Below are positions 1 to 6,615 of a DNA stretch of 26,103 bases, piece by piece. The DNA comes from a virus, in IMG/VR virus record IMGVR_UViG_3300019766_000019, positions 1 through 26,103 of that record. The stretch is one strand, 5' to 3'. The position numbers and the translations under genes were made by a program. How positions within the stretch are numbered: the first letter of the stretch is position 1; each line of letters begins with the position of its first letter. The notes under the pieces were generated by a model. That model saw only the letters and a list, made by a program, of their open reading frames with translations. It searched no databases and was not told the origin of the DNA.

Positions 1-130
1 AAAATTATGTGAATAACTGTTATTTTTCGTTTAAAATTAATAGACTAATGGTGTCCTATGTGAATAAGTAACGGTTAGTATTTTTTATAACTATTCACAT
101 ACTAACTGTATAAATGTGAATAACTTTTTA
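1..130. repeat. Left terminal repeat cluster (candidate telomere region)
   Basis: Non-coding. It holds four copies of TGTGAATAA or close variants (8-16, 60-67 and 115-123 on +, about 93-101 on -) and two TAACNGTTA motifs (15-23 and 69-77). The first is part of AATAACTGTTATT at 12-24, matched near the other end at 26076-26088. The 17 bases at 114-130 recur inverted at 25961-25977. The position next to a protelomerase gene suggests a hairpin telomere with recombinase or partition-protein sites. The repeats are seen directly; the telomere role is inferred. Confidence 0.6.
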
Positions 131-292
131 TATTTATGTATATACTATTATAGTATTATAAGATTAGATTATATATTGATTTAATGGGCTTTTTAAGTTT
201 TTTATATTTATATATTTATATGTATAGTATTATATTAATTTAAGTTTGGATAGGCTACAATTTTAACAGTTAATAAATATTAAGGAGCTACT
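131..292 (+). promoter_or_regulatory. AT-rich leader and promoter of the maintenance operon
   Basis: No gene is seen here. The stretch is nearly pure A/T and has TAGTATTATA-type repeats that also occur near the right end (224-235 and 25817-25828). A -10-like TACAAT lies at 256-261. A TAACAGTTA motif at 264-272 sits at the expected transcription start, and a ribosome site AAGGAG lies at about 282-287, before the ATG at 293. Because TAACNGTTA clusters at both ends, the protein binding it (protelomerase or partition protein) may repress its own operon. The promoter is a pattern match and not proven. Confidence 0.45.
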
Positions 293-1654
293 ATGGTAAA
301 AAACACAGCTATTACTAAAGTGTTTTCAGGAGAAATGGTTAGAGCTACAAATTGGGATAAAGATAAATATATTGTAGTCAATAAAGATGGACAGACTGTT
401 GATGAAAAAGGAAAACCTTTTAACATTGTTACAGCTAAAGAGAAGAAGTGGGAAGTATATGTTAAACCTGCACCTGTAGCAGGTAATACAGATAACTCTG
501 AATTAATCAAAATGATTGAAGCTTTAACTGAGCAAGTTTCAGACCTACAAGAAACGATTAGAACAAAAGATGAGAATGTTACAGTCGAGCAAACAGTAGA
601 TAGTTATGAGATTGCTGATGAGGTAAGCCAAGCAGTAGAGGCAAAGGTTGAACAAGCTTTAAAAGAAAATATGCCACAGGAAGAGAAAAGCCATGAAGAG
701 ACTGTAAAAATCTTTTATGGTGTATCAAGTCTAAAAGAAGTTAGAGAACTGTTCAAAGAAGAATTACTTAATTGTAATGAGAAAAAAGATGTAATGCTAA
801 CGGTTACTAAATATATCCCTTATTGTTGGATGGGTGGCAGAAAAATTAAAACTGTTGCACGATACTATGCTGACATGAGAAATGTTATTAAAGATGTTAA
901 TGACCAGTATCAGGATTTAGCCTTAGAAATGTTCTCTGTTCCTGCAGATGTGTATGAGAGAATAAAAAAAGCTGATACAGAGAAAGTTCTTGAAAAGATT
1001 GATTCTAAAGAGACTTTTGATGTAGAACAAATAAAAAGAACTATGAGTCAATTAAAAGGTTTTATTCAACAATCACAAGCTGTTGACAGCATGGCAAAAG
1101 GATTGAGTAGAGAAGTTCATCCTGAAGAATATAAGCAACATGGTATACCAATTGCAAAACAACAAACTGTTCAACAAGCAAGAGCTTATTTATATGCATC
1201 TTATTTAGCACTTGCAACAGGAAGAAGAAATACAGAGATTTTAAAGAGCTTAGAGCTTGTAAAAAAGAGAAATGTTTGGTATTACAAAGGTCTGACTAAA
1301 AAAGGGCTTCCTGATACTGAAATTAAAGCTATATCACTTGATAATGATTTTGATTTCTTAAAAGGTCTAATTGCACAAATCAGAAAAGATGTAAATACAG
1401 AAAAACTTACTAATCAAGAAGTAAATAGTAAATACAATCATGTTTTTAACAGATCGTTTAAAAGAATTACAGGTCTTAACTACACTTTTCACGATGCAAG
1501 GGAAATTTACGCAGAGATTGCTTATCTTGACTTTGGAAATAAGAAAGGAACAGAGAGAGAAGAGCAAGACTTTAAAGCTGACATTTTAGGGCATGAGATA
1601 GACAAAGATAGATTAGTTGCTACTGACCATTATCGAACTAAAAAGGGGGAATAA
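293..1654 (+). CDS. Protelomerase (telomere resolvase), tyrosine recombinase fold
   Basis: Predicted to cut and rejoin a palindromic telomere site into hairpin ends. The 453 residues are near the length of ResT and shorter than TelN/TelK. The N-terminal third is charged, with a probable coiled coil (about 65-120). The catalytic half shows ATGRRNTEIL (R311/R312), a lysine-containing beta-hairpin (about K332-K337), HDAREIYA (H400, R403), ILGH (H434) and the candidate nucleophile Y447 in DHY near the C-terminus. The double arginine followed by TE and the HxxRxxYA motif resemble TelK/TelN more than Xer or phage integrases, as recalled from the families. The H434-Y447 spacing is longer than the usual 8-11 residues. 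The start follows AAGGAG. It heads an operon with parA-like genes beside the terminus. The alternative is an unusual integrase or resolvase; the fold is more certain than the hairpin activity. Confidence 0.75.
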   Translation: MVKNTAITKVFSGEMVRATNWDKDKYIVVNKDGQTVDEKGKPFNIVTAKEKKWEVYVKPAPVAGNTDNSELIKMIEALTEQVSDLQETIRTKDENVTVEQTVDSYEIADEVSQAVEAKVEQALKENMPQEEKSHEETVKIFYGVSSLKEVRELFKEELLNCNEKKDVMLTVTKYIPYCWMGGRKIKTVARYYADMRNVIKDVNDQYQDLALEMFSVPADVYERIKKADTEKVLEKIDSKETFDVEQIKRTMSQLKGFIQQSQAVDSMAKGLSREVHPEEYKQHGIPIAKQQTVQQARAYLYASYLALATGRRNTEILKSLELVKKRNVWYYKGLTKKGLPDTEIKAISLDNDFDFLKGLIAQIRKDVNTEKLTNQEVNSKYNHVFNRSFKRITGLNYTFHDAREIYAEIAYLDFGNKKGTEREEQDFKADILGHEIDKDRLVATDHYRTKKGE

Positions 1655-1657
1655 TCA

Positions 1658-2200
1658 ATGAAAAACATAACTATCATAATTAAAGAAAATGATGAAACTT
1701 TTAGAGAAATAAATATAGGTAGTTTCTCTGAGAATTTAAACTATGAAACTTTCAACATTTTACAATTACCCATAGAAGTAAGAAATAGAATTCATAAGCA
1801 TATTGATTATCCAGTTTCTTTAGAGGAAAAATTAGAATCTTACCTTAAAGAACAGTTTTCAGAAGTTCCTGAAGATAATCTTGATGAGATTTTTAATAGA
1901 CCTAAAAATAAAGATTTAGAATCAGGTAATAATGGCGAAGTAACTATTGATAAAAACAAAGCTTTAAAAATCAATAGGAAAGGATTAACTTTCTATGCTT
2001 CTTTAGATGTACAAACAGGAGAGCATGGTACAAAAGTATCTTTTGGTGGTTATGAACATTGTTTCTTAGTTTGGAATGATGAAATGATGAATGTTTCTCT
2101 TTTAGTTCGTAATGAGAATGGAGAAAGAGAAGATTATCTTATTGACTTAGATAATGGAGACTGGGACAAAATAGCAGATGAAATTAGAGGTATTGAATAA
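1658..2200 (+). CDS. Hypothetical acidic protein in the maintenance operon
   Basis: 180 residues, not recognised. The N-terminal 90 residues are acidic and probably helical. The C-terminal 80 residues are richer in beta-type sequence, with FYASLDVQTGEHG and FGGYEHCFLVWNDEM, and look like a compact domain. No signal peptide or membrane segment is visible. It starts three bases after the protelomerase stop, behind a GGGGGA ribosome site. Its stop overlaps the next start (TAATG), so it is translated with the protelomerase and the ParA-like protein. A role in replication, partition or telomere handling is likely from context only. Confidence 0.8.
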   Translation: MKNITIIIKENDETFREINIGSFSENLNYETFNILQLPIEVRNRIHKHIDYPVSLEEKLESYLKEQFSEVPEDNLDEIFNRPKNKDLESGNNGEVTIDKNKALKINRKGLTFYASLDVQTGEHGTKVSFGGYEHCFLVWNDEMMNVSLLVRNENGEREDYLIDLDNGDWDKIADEIRGIE

Positions 2201-2808
2201 TGAAAATAGCAGTTATAACTACAGATGGTGGGGCAGGTAAAACAGCGATTAGTTTCGCTGTAGCTAAAGAACTGGATTATTATCTAATTAGTAATGATGA
2301 TAGTGTTATTGAAATGGCTTATCCTGATATGGCCAAAATCACGAAACAACCAAAAGTTATAGAAGATACTGTTTATGACTTTGGAGGGTTTGTTGATGCA
2401 GGTGTTATTGATATTATTAAACATTGTGATATTGTGCTTGTACCTTGTATTAATGACCTTAATTCAAAAATGAAAGCAATTAAAACTATACAAGAGCTTT
2501 CTAAGTATAACAGCAACTTTTTAGTAATTGCAACTAGAACTGAAAACAAAACAGATTATAAAGAGGTTCACACTTCTATAACTAAAAAATTTCCTGATAT
2601 TAAAGTGATTGGGCTGAGAAAAACAAAGTTGTTAAAAAATGCTTTAGAGAGTGGAGAATCTCCTTTAGAGTTAGTAAATGGAGATAAAACTACTGCTTAC
2701 CATGCAAGGAACTTTATACCTGAATATGAAGCACTTTTGAAACAAATCTTAAACGATGAAAAAGAGTATCAAAATCTATTAAAAGAAAAATCAGAGGAGA
2801 CTGAATAA
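2200..2808 (+). CDS. ParA-like partition ATPase
   Basis: 202 residues of the MinD/ParA P-loop type, expected to drive segregation of the replicon with a DNA-binding partner. A Walker A-like loop TDGGAGKTA lies at residues 8-16, and VYDFGGFVD resembles the Walker B region. DIVLVPCINDLNSK fits the later ParA core. Unlike the classical deviant Walker A (KGGxGKT), the signature lysine is replaced by aspartate. It is short and lacks an N-terminal HTH domain, as in ParA Ib or plasmid-type small ParAs. It overlaps both neighbours by TAATG junctions, and the next gene fits the small partner expected downstream. Assignment rests on motifs and operon position. Confidence 0.75.
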   Translation: MKIAVITTDGGAGKTAISFAVAKELDYYLISNDDSVIEMAYPDMAKITKQPKVIEDTVYDFGGFVDAGVIDIIKHCDIVLVPCINDLNSKMKAIKTIQELSKYNSNFLVIATRTENKTDYKEVHTSITKKFPDIKVIGLRKTKLLKNALESGESPLELVNGDKTTAYHARNFIPEYEALLKQILNDEKEYQNLLKEKSEETE

Positions 2809-3131
2809 TGGCAAAAGATAAAAAGAAAAAATTAAATATTGATGAAGTCTTAGAGCATGACCACATCAACACTTTTGAAGATGCAGAGCAAAAGGCTCAG
2901 GAACATGAAAAACTAAAAGAGGAGGCTAGAAATAAAGAACCAATTGCAAAAGCAGCAGGTAGACCTACAGCAGGAAAATCTAAAGCAACAAATAAAATAG
3001 CTTTTGTTGTAGATGATGAGCAACTGGAATATTTAGAAAGTTTGATTAATGTGAAAGATAAAGTTTATACTGCCAATGCAGTTGCAAAAAAGCTTTTTTT
3101 ATCTCATTATGAATTACATAAGGATAAATAG
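2808..3131 (+). CDS. Small basic DNA-binding protein, probable partition partner
   Basis: 107 residues. The first 50 are very charged and probably disordered (lysine-rich, then glutamate-rich). AAGRPTAGKSKAT forms a basic hinge, and the C-terminal part from about residue 63 (KIAFVVDDEQLEYLESL) looks like a ribbon-helix-helix fold. This matches small centromere-binding proteins encoded directly after short ParA genes. The start overlaps the ParA-like stop as TAATG. The hairpins just downstream (3136-3220), including a TAACAGTTA motif, could be its centromere or operator. The exact family was not identified. Confidence 0.65.
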   Translation: MAKDKKKKLNIDEVLEHDHINTFEDAEQKAQEHEKLKEEARNKEPIAKAAGRPTAGKSKATNKIAFVVDDEQLEYLESLINVKDKVYTANAVAKKLFLSHYELHKDK

Positions 3132-3135
3132 ATAA

Positions 3136-3220
3136 TAACAGTTAGTTGCCTACTGATGTAGGCTAACCAACGGAATTTTAAAAATAAAACTTTTGGTCGA
3201 GCATATTTTTTAAATTTCCG
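3136..3220. other. Two hairpins after the partition operon, candidate centromere or terminator
   Basis: The motif TAACAGTTA at 3136-3144 runs into a hairpin whose GCCTAC and GTAGGC arms (within 3141-3167) enclose TGAT, with outer GTTAG/CTAAC pairing. A second, imperfect hairpin pairs 3171-3186 with 3204-3220 (CGGAA against TTCCG at the base, A/T-rich above) around a 17-base loop. Possible roles are operon terminator, partition site or small structured RNA. The structures are seen; the function is not settled. Confidence 0.45.
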
Positions 3221-3243
3221 TATTGTAGCAAAAAAGGCTTAAT

Positions 3244-3327
3244 ATGGCAAAGATTATTAAAAAAACGAACAGTATATTACAAAAAATAGATAACTTTCTT
3301 TTGGAGTTTGGGGAGAAAATATTATGA
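3244..3327 (+). CDS. 27-codon ORF coupled to the next gene
   Basis: Reads MAKIIKKTNSILQKIDNF and then LLEFGEKIL before TGA. The stop overlaps the next start as ATGA (3324-3327), a typical translational coupling. The peptide is basic and could form one amphipathic helix. The ribosome site is weak (AAAAAGG about 10 bases upstream). It may be a leader peptide or a chance ORF. No family is recognised. Confidence 0.35.
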   Translation: MAKIIKKTNSILQKIDNFLLEFGEKIL

Positions 3328-3848
3328 ATAAATATATCAAAGATATTGAATTATCAAATAATGATTTAAAAGAGTTTTTAGGAAGATGTGCAATTATTGA
3401 AGGTGCTGTATCTATCAATGAAAATGGATATTTACCTGATATAATAAAAGTATTAGATTCTAATATAATTTTAGAATTAACAAGTATTTATATAGAACAT
3501 AACAAACTATTAGATTTAGTTCCTAATGAAATTGATACTATCTTACTTGAAACTACTTTCACATATCAAGATAAAATTTATAATGTTGCTGACTTCCTAA
3601 TAAAACTCTATCTTAAAACTGGTTGGAAACCTAAAAGAGTTGTAAACACTTTTGATTATGGACTAGAACAATTGTACATAATATGTAATAAATTAGATAT
3701 TGAAGTTTATAAGATTCAAGATTCTTATGACCTAGATATAGGAGATTTTCAACTTAAAAAAGTTGGGTTTAATGAATGGGACGAAACTATGATTCATGTT
3801 AAATATTCAGAATTTGAAAATCTTGTGATTGAGAATTTAAAAGGCTAA
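3324..3848 (+). CDS. Hypothetical protein upstream of an adenine methylase
   Basis: 174 residues, not recognised. It is acidic, cytoplasmic in character, with no signal peptide or membrane helix. It is rich in Ile, Leu, Asp and Tyr, with FTYQDKIYNVADFLIKLYLK near the middle. The start overlaps the upstream small ORF by ATGA and has GGGGAG at about 3310-3315 as ribosome site. It ends six bases before the methylase gene, so the two are probably one transcript. A link with DNA modification is inferred from position only. Confidence 0.75.
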   Translation: MNKYIKDIELSNNDLKEFLGRCAIIEGAVSINENGYLPDIIKVLDSNIILELTSIYIEHNKLLDLVPNEIDTILLETTFTYQDKIYNVADFLIKLYLKTGWKPKRVVNTFDYGLEQLYIICNKLDIEVYKIQDSYDLDIGDFQLKKVGFNEWDETMIHVKYSEFENLVIENLKG

Positions 3849-3853
3849 ATAAT

Positions 3854-4564
3854 ATGAATTACAACGGTGGAAAAGGTGCAAGTGGTGTGCATCAACAAAT
3901 TATCAATAAAATGCCTAAACATTCCACTTATATTGAAACTCATTTAGGTGGTGGAAATATACTCATAAGAAAAAAACCTTGTGAGTGTACCATCGCCATA
4001 GAAATTGATACTGCAGTAATGTCAAATTTTAAGAAGTACCACCCCGACATTTGTGACGATACGATATCTTTTTACAATGATGATTGTATGAAAATATTAA
4101 AAGCTCATAAATTCAATCCCGATACATTGGTGTATTCAGACCCTCCATATTTATTCGAGACCAGGAGGAATAAAAAAGACCTGTACAATTACGAGTATAG
4201 TAAAGAAGATCATATCAAGCTTTTAAACTTCCTAAACAGTTTAAACTGCTTTGTTATGATTAGTGGCTATGAATCAGACTTATACAATGAGTTATTACCA
4301 AGTGATAAATGGCATTTGTTCACATTTAACAGTATGACACGAAAAGGTGTAAGAACTGAGGCCTTATGGTGTAATTTTAATCCTGATGAACATATCAAGC
4401 ATGATTATAGCTATATGGGAGAAAATTTCAGAGAAAGAGAGCGATTAAAAAGAAAATCTGAACGATGGATTAAGAGATTACAAACTCTTCCAAGTGATGA
4501 GAGAAACTTTTTATTATCCAACATTACAGATAATTTTGGACTTGAATTATCAAATCATTTCTAA
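3854..4564 (+). CDS. D12-class DNA adenine N6-methyltransferase (Dam-like)
   Basis: 236 residues. Predicted to transfer a methyl group from SAM to N6 of adenine in a short DNA site; GATC is typical for the class but not shown here. Class motifs are visible in order: NYNGGKG at residues 2-8 (substrate/SAM region), YIETHLGGGNI (motif I, SAM binding) and the catalytic DPPY at 96-99. A phage or plasmid methylase protecting the element or altering regulation is likely. No partner nuclease is encoded nearby. It is convergent with a second, different D12-class methylase on the other strand. Confidence 0.85.
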   Translation: MNYNGGKGASGVHQQIINKMPKHSTYIETHLGGGNILIRKKPCECTIAIEIDTAVMSNFKKYHPDICDDTISFYNDDCMKILKAHKFNPDTLVYSDPPYLFETRRNKKDLYNYEYSKEDHIKLLNFLNSLNCFVMISGYESDLYNELLPSDKWHLFTFNSMTRKGVRTEALWCNFNPDEHIKHDYSYMGENFRERERLKRKSERWIKRLQTLPSDERNFLLSNITDNFGLELSNHF

Positions 4565-4712
4565 CAGCTGCTACCATCGTTAAAAATAAAGATACTTGAG
4601 ATAAATTTCTTTTAGGTACTCTATCCACTTTTTTAACGATACTGCATGGAAGTTCATCACCTATCGTTATAATTAACGATTCTTGAGTCTCCGACATCTG
4701 TGTCGGAGACAT
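4524..4712 (-). CDS. Doubtful 62-residue ORF after the second methylase
   Basis: Begins one base after the methylase stop on the same strand, so reinitiation is possible, but no ribosome site is seen. The perfect 10-bp hairpin lies across its first codons. The last 41 bases overlap the end of the + strand methylase gene. The peptide has no signal, membrane segment or known motif. It is listed because the codon pattern is not obviously non-coding; a chance ORF is more likely. Confidence 0.22.
   Translation of the reverse strand: MSPTQMSETQESLIITIGDELPCSIVKKVDRVPKRNLSQVSLFLTMVAAVRNDLIIQVQNYL
4576..4710. repeat. Inverted repeats between the convergent methylase genes
   Basis: ATCGTTAAAAA at 4576-4586 is matched inverted at 4630-4640. 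ATCGTTA and TAACGAT recur at 4663-4680. A perfect 10-bp stem GTCTCCGACA with TCTG loop occupies 4687-4710 and is much more GC-rich than its surroundings. Position between convergent genes suggests a two-way transcription stop, but no good T-run follows on either strand. It could instead be a protein site. Confidence 0.55.
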
Positions 4713-4713
4713 A

Positions 4714-5505
4714 CTAATAATTCATAATATACAGCTCACAAACTGTTTTCTTTTTCTTGTGAACATTGCTCCCAAGTGTATAATCAAACTTATCACTTTC
4801 AACTATTTTAAAATCTTTGTATAAATCACGCACAAAGGCACAATCGTTATAACTTAATAGAAACCTACCCTTTAACTCTTTTAAAGCCTTGTGTAGCCTC
4901 TTATGGTCATTTAAATTAAATGTTTTTGAGTTCTTATAATAACTTTCAGTTCCAACATAAGGTGGGTCGCAATAAAAAAAGGCCTCTTCCCTATCATAGT
5001 TTAATATTAACTTTTCAAAATCCATATTTTCAATAGTTACCATTTTTAATCGTTCGGACCATTTGGTAAAATCTCTATAAATATTTTTAGGTCTCCTACT
5101 TTTTGCACTCATTGCAAAATTATCGCCTTTACTTCCAAAACTCATCTGTAACTGGTAGAAATAAAAACAAGCTTTTTCCACATGGTCTCTTGGCTTCATA
5201 TTTTTAAATTTAATATCTGTAAATAGTTCACGACTAATTAATAAATCATTTAAATATTTTTGTAAAAGTAAAGGATTAGTTCTTATGCACCTGTGTAGGT
5301 TAATCAAATCACTATTAAAGTCATTTGCAACCTCTCTATATTTTCCATGAGTAGGAACTTCTTTTGCATAAAGCACATTTAAAGCACCTCCAAAAACTTC
5401 GACATATAAATCATGGTCACTTGGTATAAGTGAAACAATCTGTTTAGCTAATTTTGATTTACCACCAACCCAACCATGTGGTGGTTTTAATTTTGTAGTA
5501 TTAAT
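4714..5505 (-). CDS. Second D12-class DNA adenine methyltransferase, probable ATT start
   Basis: 263 residues if translation starts at ATT (5505-5503). No ATG, GTG or TTG start exists in frame before GTG at 5376, and starting there would lose essential motifs. The extra 43 codons encode GWVGGKSKLAK (residues 11-21) and VEVFGGA (35-41), which are the SAM-binding region of the class. The catalytic DPPY is at 180-183. A strong AGGAGG lies five bases before the ATT, just after an in-frame stop. It differs clearly from the methylase at 3854, so recognition may differ. Its own promoter carries an exact copy of the repressor operator, so expression is probably low until induction. The start is inferred from homology and ribosome site. 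Confidence 0.82.
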   Translation of the reverse strand: MNTTKLKPPHGWVGGKSKLAKQIVSLIPSDHDLYVEVFGGALNVLYAKEVPTHGKYREVANDFNSDLINLHRCIRTNPLLLQKYLNDLLISRELFTDIKFKNMKPRDHVEKACFYFYQLQMSFGSKGDNFAMSAKSRRPKNIYRDFTKWSERLKMVTIENMDFEKLILNYDREEAFFYCDPPYVGTESYYKNSKTFNLNDHKRLHKALKELKGRFLLSYNDCAFVRDLYKDFKIVESDKFDYTLGSNVHKKKKTVCELYIMNY

Positions 5506-5550
5506 TTTTCCCTCCTAATGTATAATTTAGTTATACAGTAATTAAATTAC
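5506..5550 (-). promoter_or_regulatory. Methylase promoter with repressor operator
   Basis: GTAATTAAATTAC at 5538-5550 is identical to the site at 20691-20703 beside the repressor gene. Next to it, GTATAA and TTATAC form an inverted pair (about 5522-5536), and the TTATAC side can serve as -10 for the leftward methylase transcript. The AGGAGG ribosome site is at 5511-5516. The repressor would sit on the upstream part of this promoter. The operator match is seen; regulation is inferred. Confidence 0.65.
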
Positions 5551-5570
5551 TTTTTGCTATTATTCCATCG

Positions 5571-5602
5571 CTGAGAGTGGGAGGTCAGATGTTCACTCTC
5601 AG
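5571..5602 (-). terminator. Hairpin at the end of the late operon
   Basis: CTGAGAGTG (5571-5579) pairs perfectly with CACTCTCAG (5594-5602) around a 14-base loop. It follows the last late gene by about 20 bases in the leftward direction and precedes the methylase promoter. No strong T-run follows, so termination is likely but not certain. Confidence 0.5.
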
Positions 5603-5620
5603 TTCTGTTAATTTATCCTG

Positions 5621-5854
5621 CTAAGAAATAAATTTTAATCCTCTTTGAATTTCAATACAATCGCTTTTAACTGCTGTAATTTTGATAAATGAACCCTCAT
5701 CATAGATAACAGTTTCAATCTTATTATCAGCCATTAAATTAACTGTATATTGTAATTTCATATCTTTTATTGTTCCCTCTGCTTTTTCAGGGATAACTAT
5801 TGCTGAACCTGTGTCAGACTCTTCAATTACTGCCGTTTCAATTACTTTTTTCAC
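5621..5854 (-). CDS. Hypothetical protein, last gene of the late operon
   Basis: 77 residues, GTG start behind AGGAG with eight bases spacing. The ribosome site overlaps the stop of the endolysin gene, which indicates coupled translation. The sequence alternates hydrophobic and charged residues in a beta-like pattern (DMKLQYTVNLMADNKIETVIYD), and has no signal peptide or membrane helix. No family is recognised. It lies with lysis genes, so a late function is expected from context only. Confidence 0.7.
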   Translation of the reverse strand: MKKVIETAVIEESDTGSAIVIPEKAEGTIKDMKLQYTVNLMADNKIETVIYDEGSFIKITAVKSDCIEIQRGLKFIS

Positions 5855-5865
5855 GTTCTAATCTC

Positions 5866-6333
5866 CTATTTATAATATTTATGAACCATTTTTAAATAAT
5901 GCTCAGGTGTACCTTTTCCTAAAAAAGTGTTATAGTATTTTTTCCAATACTTAGCACGACCTTTCATATCTGCAGGAATTGCAGGTCTCTTTAAAATATA
6001 ATGCAACCTACAAAATAAAAGAGCTAAGAAACTGTTGTATCTTAGATGTTCCCACTCTACAAGTGAAATATCAACACCAAGCTCATTTAAAATCTTTTTT
6101 CTAAATCTTTTGGACCTATTCCTAATATCTTGAAATGGTATTCTGTCGAATTGAGTTAAACCCATTCCTGCAAATACAGTTCCATCAGGAATAGCACCTG
6201 CACCAGTTTCAGCACAAGCTGTCTCACGAATTAAGAAATGTGCTGTTTTATTTTTCCCATAGCCTAAACAATCACAGATAATCTTTGATTGTAAAGCTAT
6301 ATCTCCAACATAGCCATAGTTTTGATTTTTCAT
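5866..6333 (-). CDS. Probable endolysin (lysozyme/transglycosylase-like)
   Basis: 155 residues. Expected to cut cell-wall glycan at release of the tail particles. The N-terminal region has IRETACAETGAG (E37 and E42 are candidate catalytic glutamates), followed by GMGLTQFDRIPFQDI, which resembles the glycine-rich substrate-binding segment of lysozyme-fold phage muramidases. The C-terminal half is basic with many aromatic residues. No signal peptide is seen, so export would need the holin. Neighbours are two small lipoproteins and a DUF1353-like protein, a common lysis grouping. The family call rests on recalled motif resemblance. Confidence 0.6.
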   Translation of the reverse strand: MKNQNYGYVGDIALQSKIICDCLGYGKNKTAHFLIRETACAETGAGAIPDGTVFAGMGLTQFDRIPFQDIRNRSKRFRKKILNELGVDISLVEWEHLRYNSFLALLFCRLHYILKRPAIPADMKGRAKYWKKYYNTFLGKGTPEHYLKMVHKYYK

Positions 6334-6357
6334 TTTTCTACCACCAACAAGCTATTA

Positions 6358-6615
6358 TTATTCTTGAACTGATGAAGTACTCACAGCCTCTTTTTTTTTC
6401 TGATTGGCTATCTCTTCTTTCATCGCAGTTCTTGCTTTGTCATAAGTTACAACTACTTTATCAAATACCTCTAACTTATCGTTTTGAACTGGTAACTCAA
6501 CATAAACAGTTTTTGCACCTTTATAAACAACTTTTCCAGTTGAATAAACCTTTTCTGAAACCCCACACCCTGTTAGAACAAAAAGTCCTAAAACTAATAA
6601 AATTAAATTTTTCAT
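6358..6615 (-). CDS. Small lipoprotein, possible outer-membrane spanin subunit
   Basis: 85 residues. A type II signal sequence with lipobox LTGC predicts cleavage before Cys17. The mature part is about 69 residues, with VYKGAKTVYVELPV and a helical charged C-terminus. It starts inside the stop of the lipoprotein gene upstream (ATGA overlap). Small lipoproteins between holin/endolysin genes are often Rz1-like or lysis-associated, but it lacks a proline-rich mature region. The alternative is an immunity or surface-exclusion lipoprotein. Confidence 0.65.
   Translation of the reverse strand: MKNLILLVLGLFVLTGCGVSEKVYSTGKVVYKGAKTVYVELPVQNDKLEVFDKVVVTYDKARTAMKEEIANQKKKEAVSTSSVQE

Noticed and set aside
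280-510. Minus-strand ORF opposite the protelomerase start
   Set aside because: Antisense to a well-supported gene, no ribosome site, low-complexity hydrophobic product.
293-1654. Conventional integrase with attachment sites
   Set aside because: No flanking tRNA, no att-like direct repeats or chromosomal genes, and the motifs fit telomere resolvases better; kept only as an alternative.
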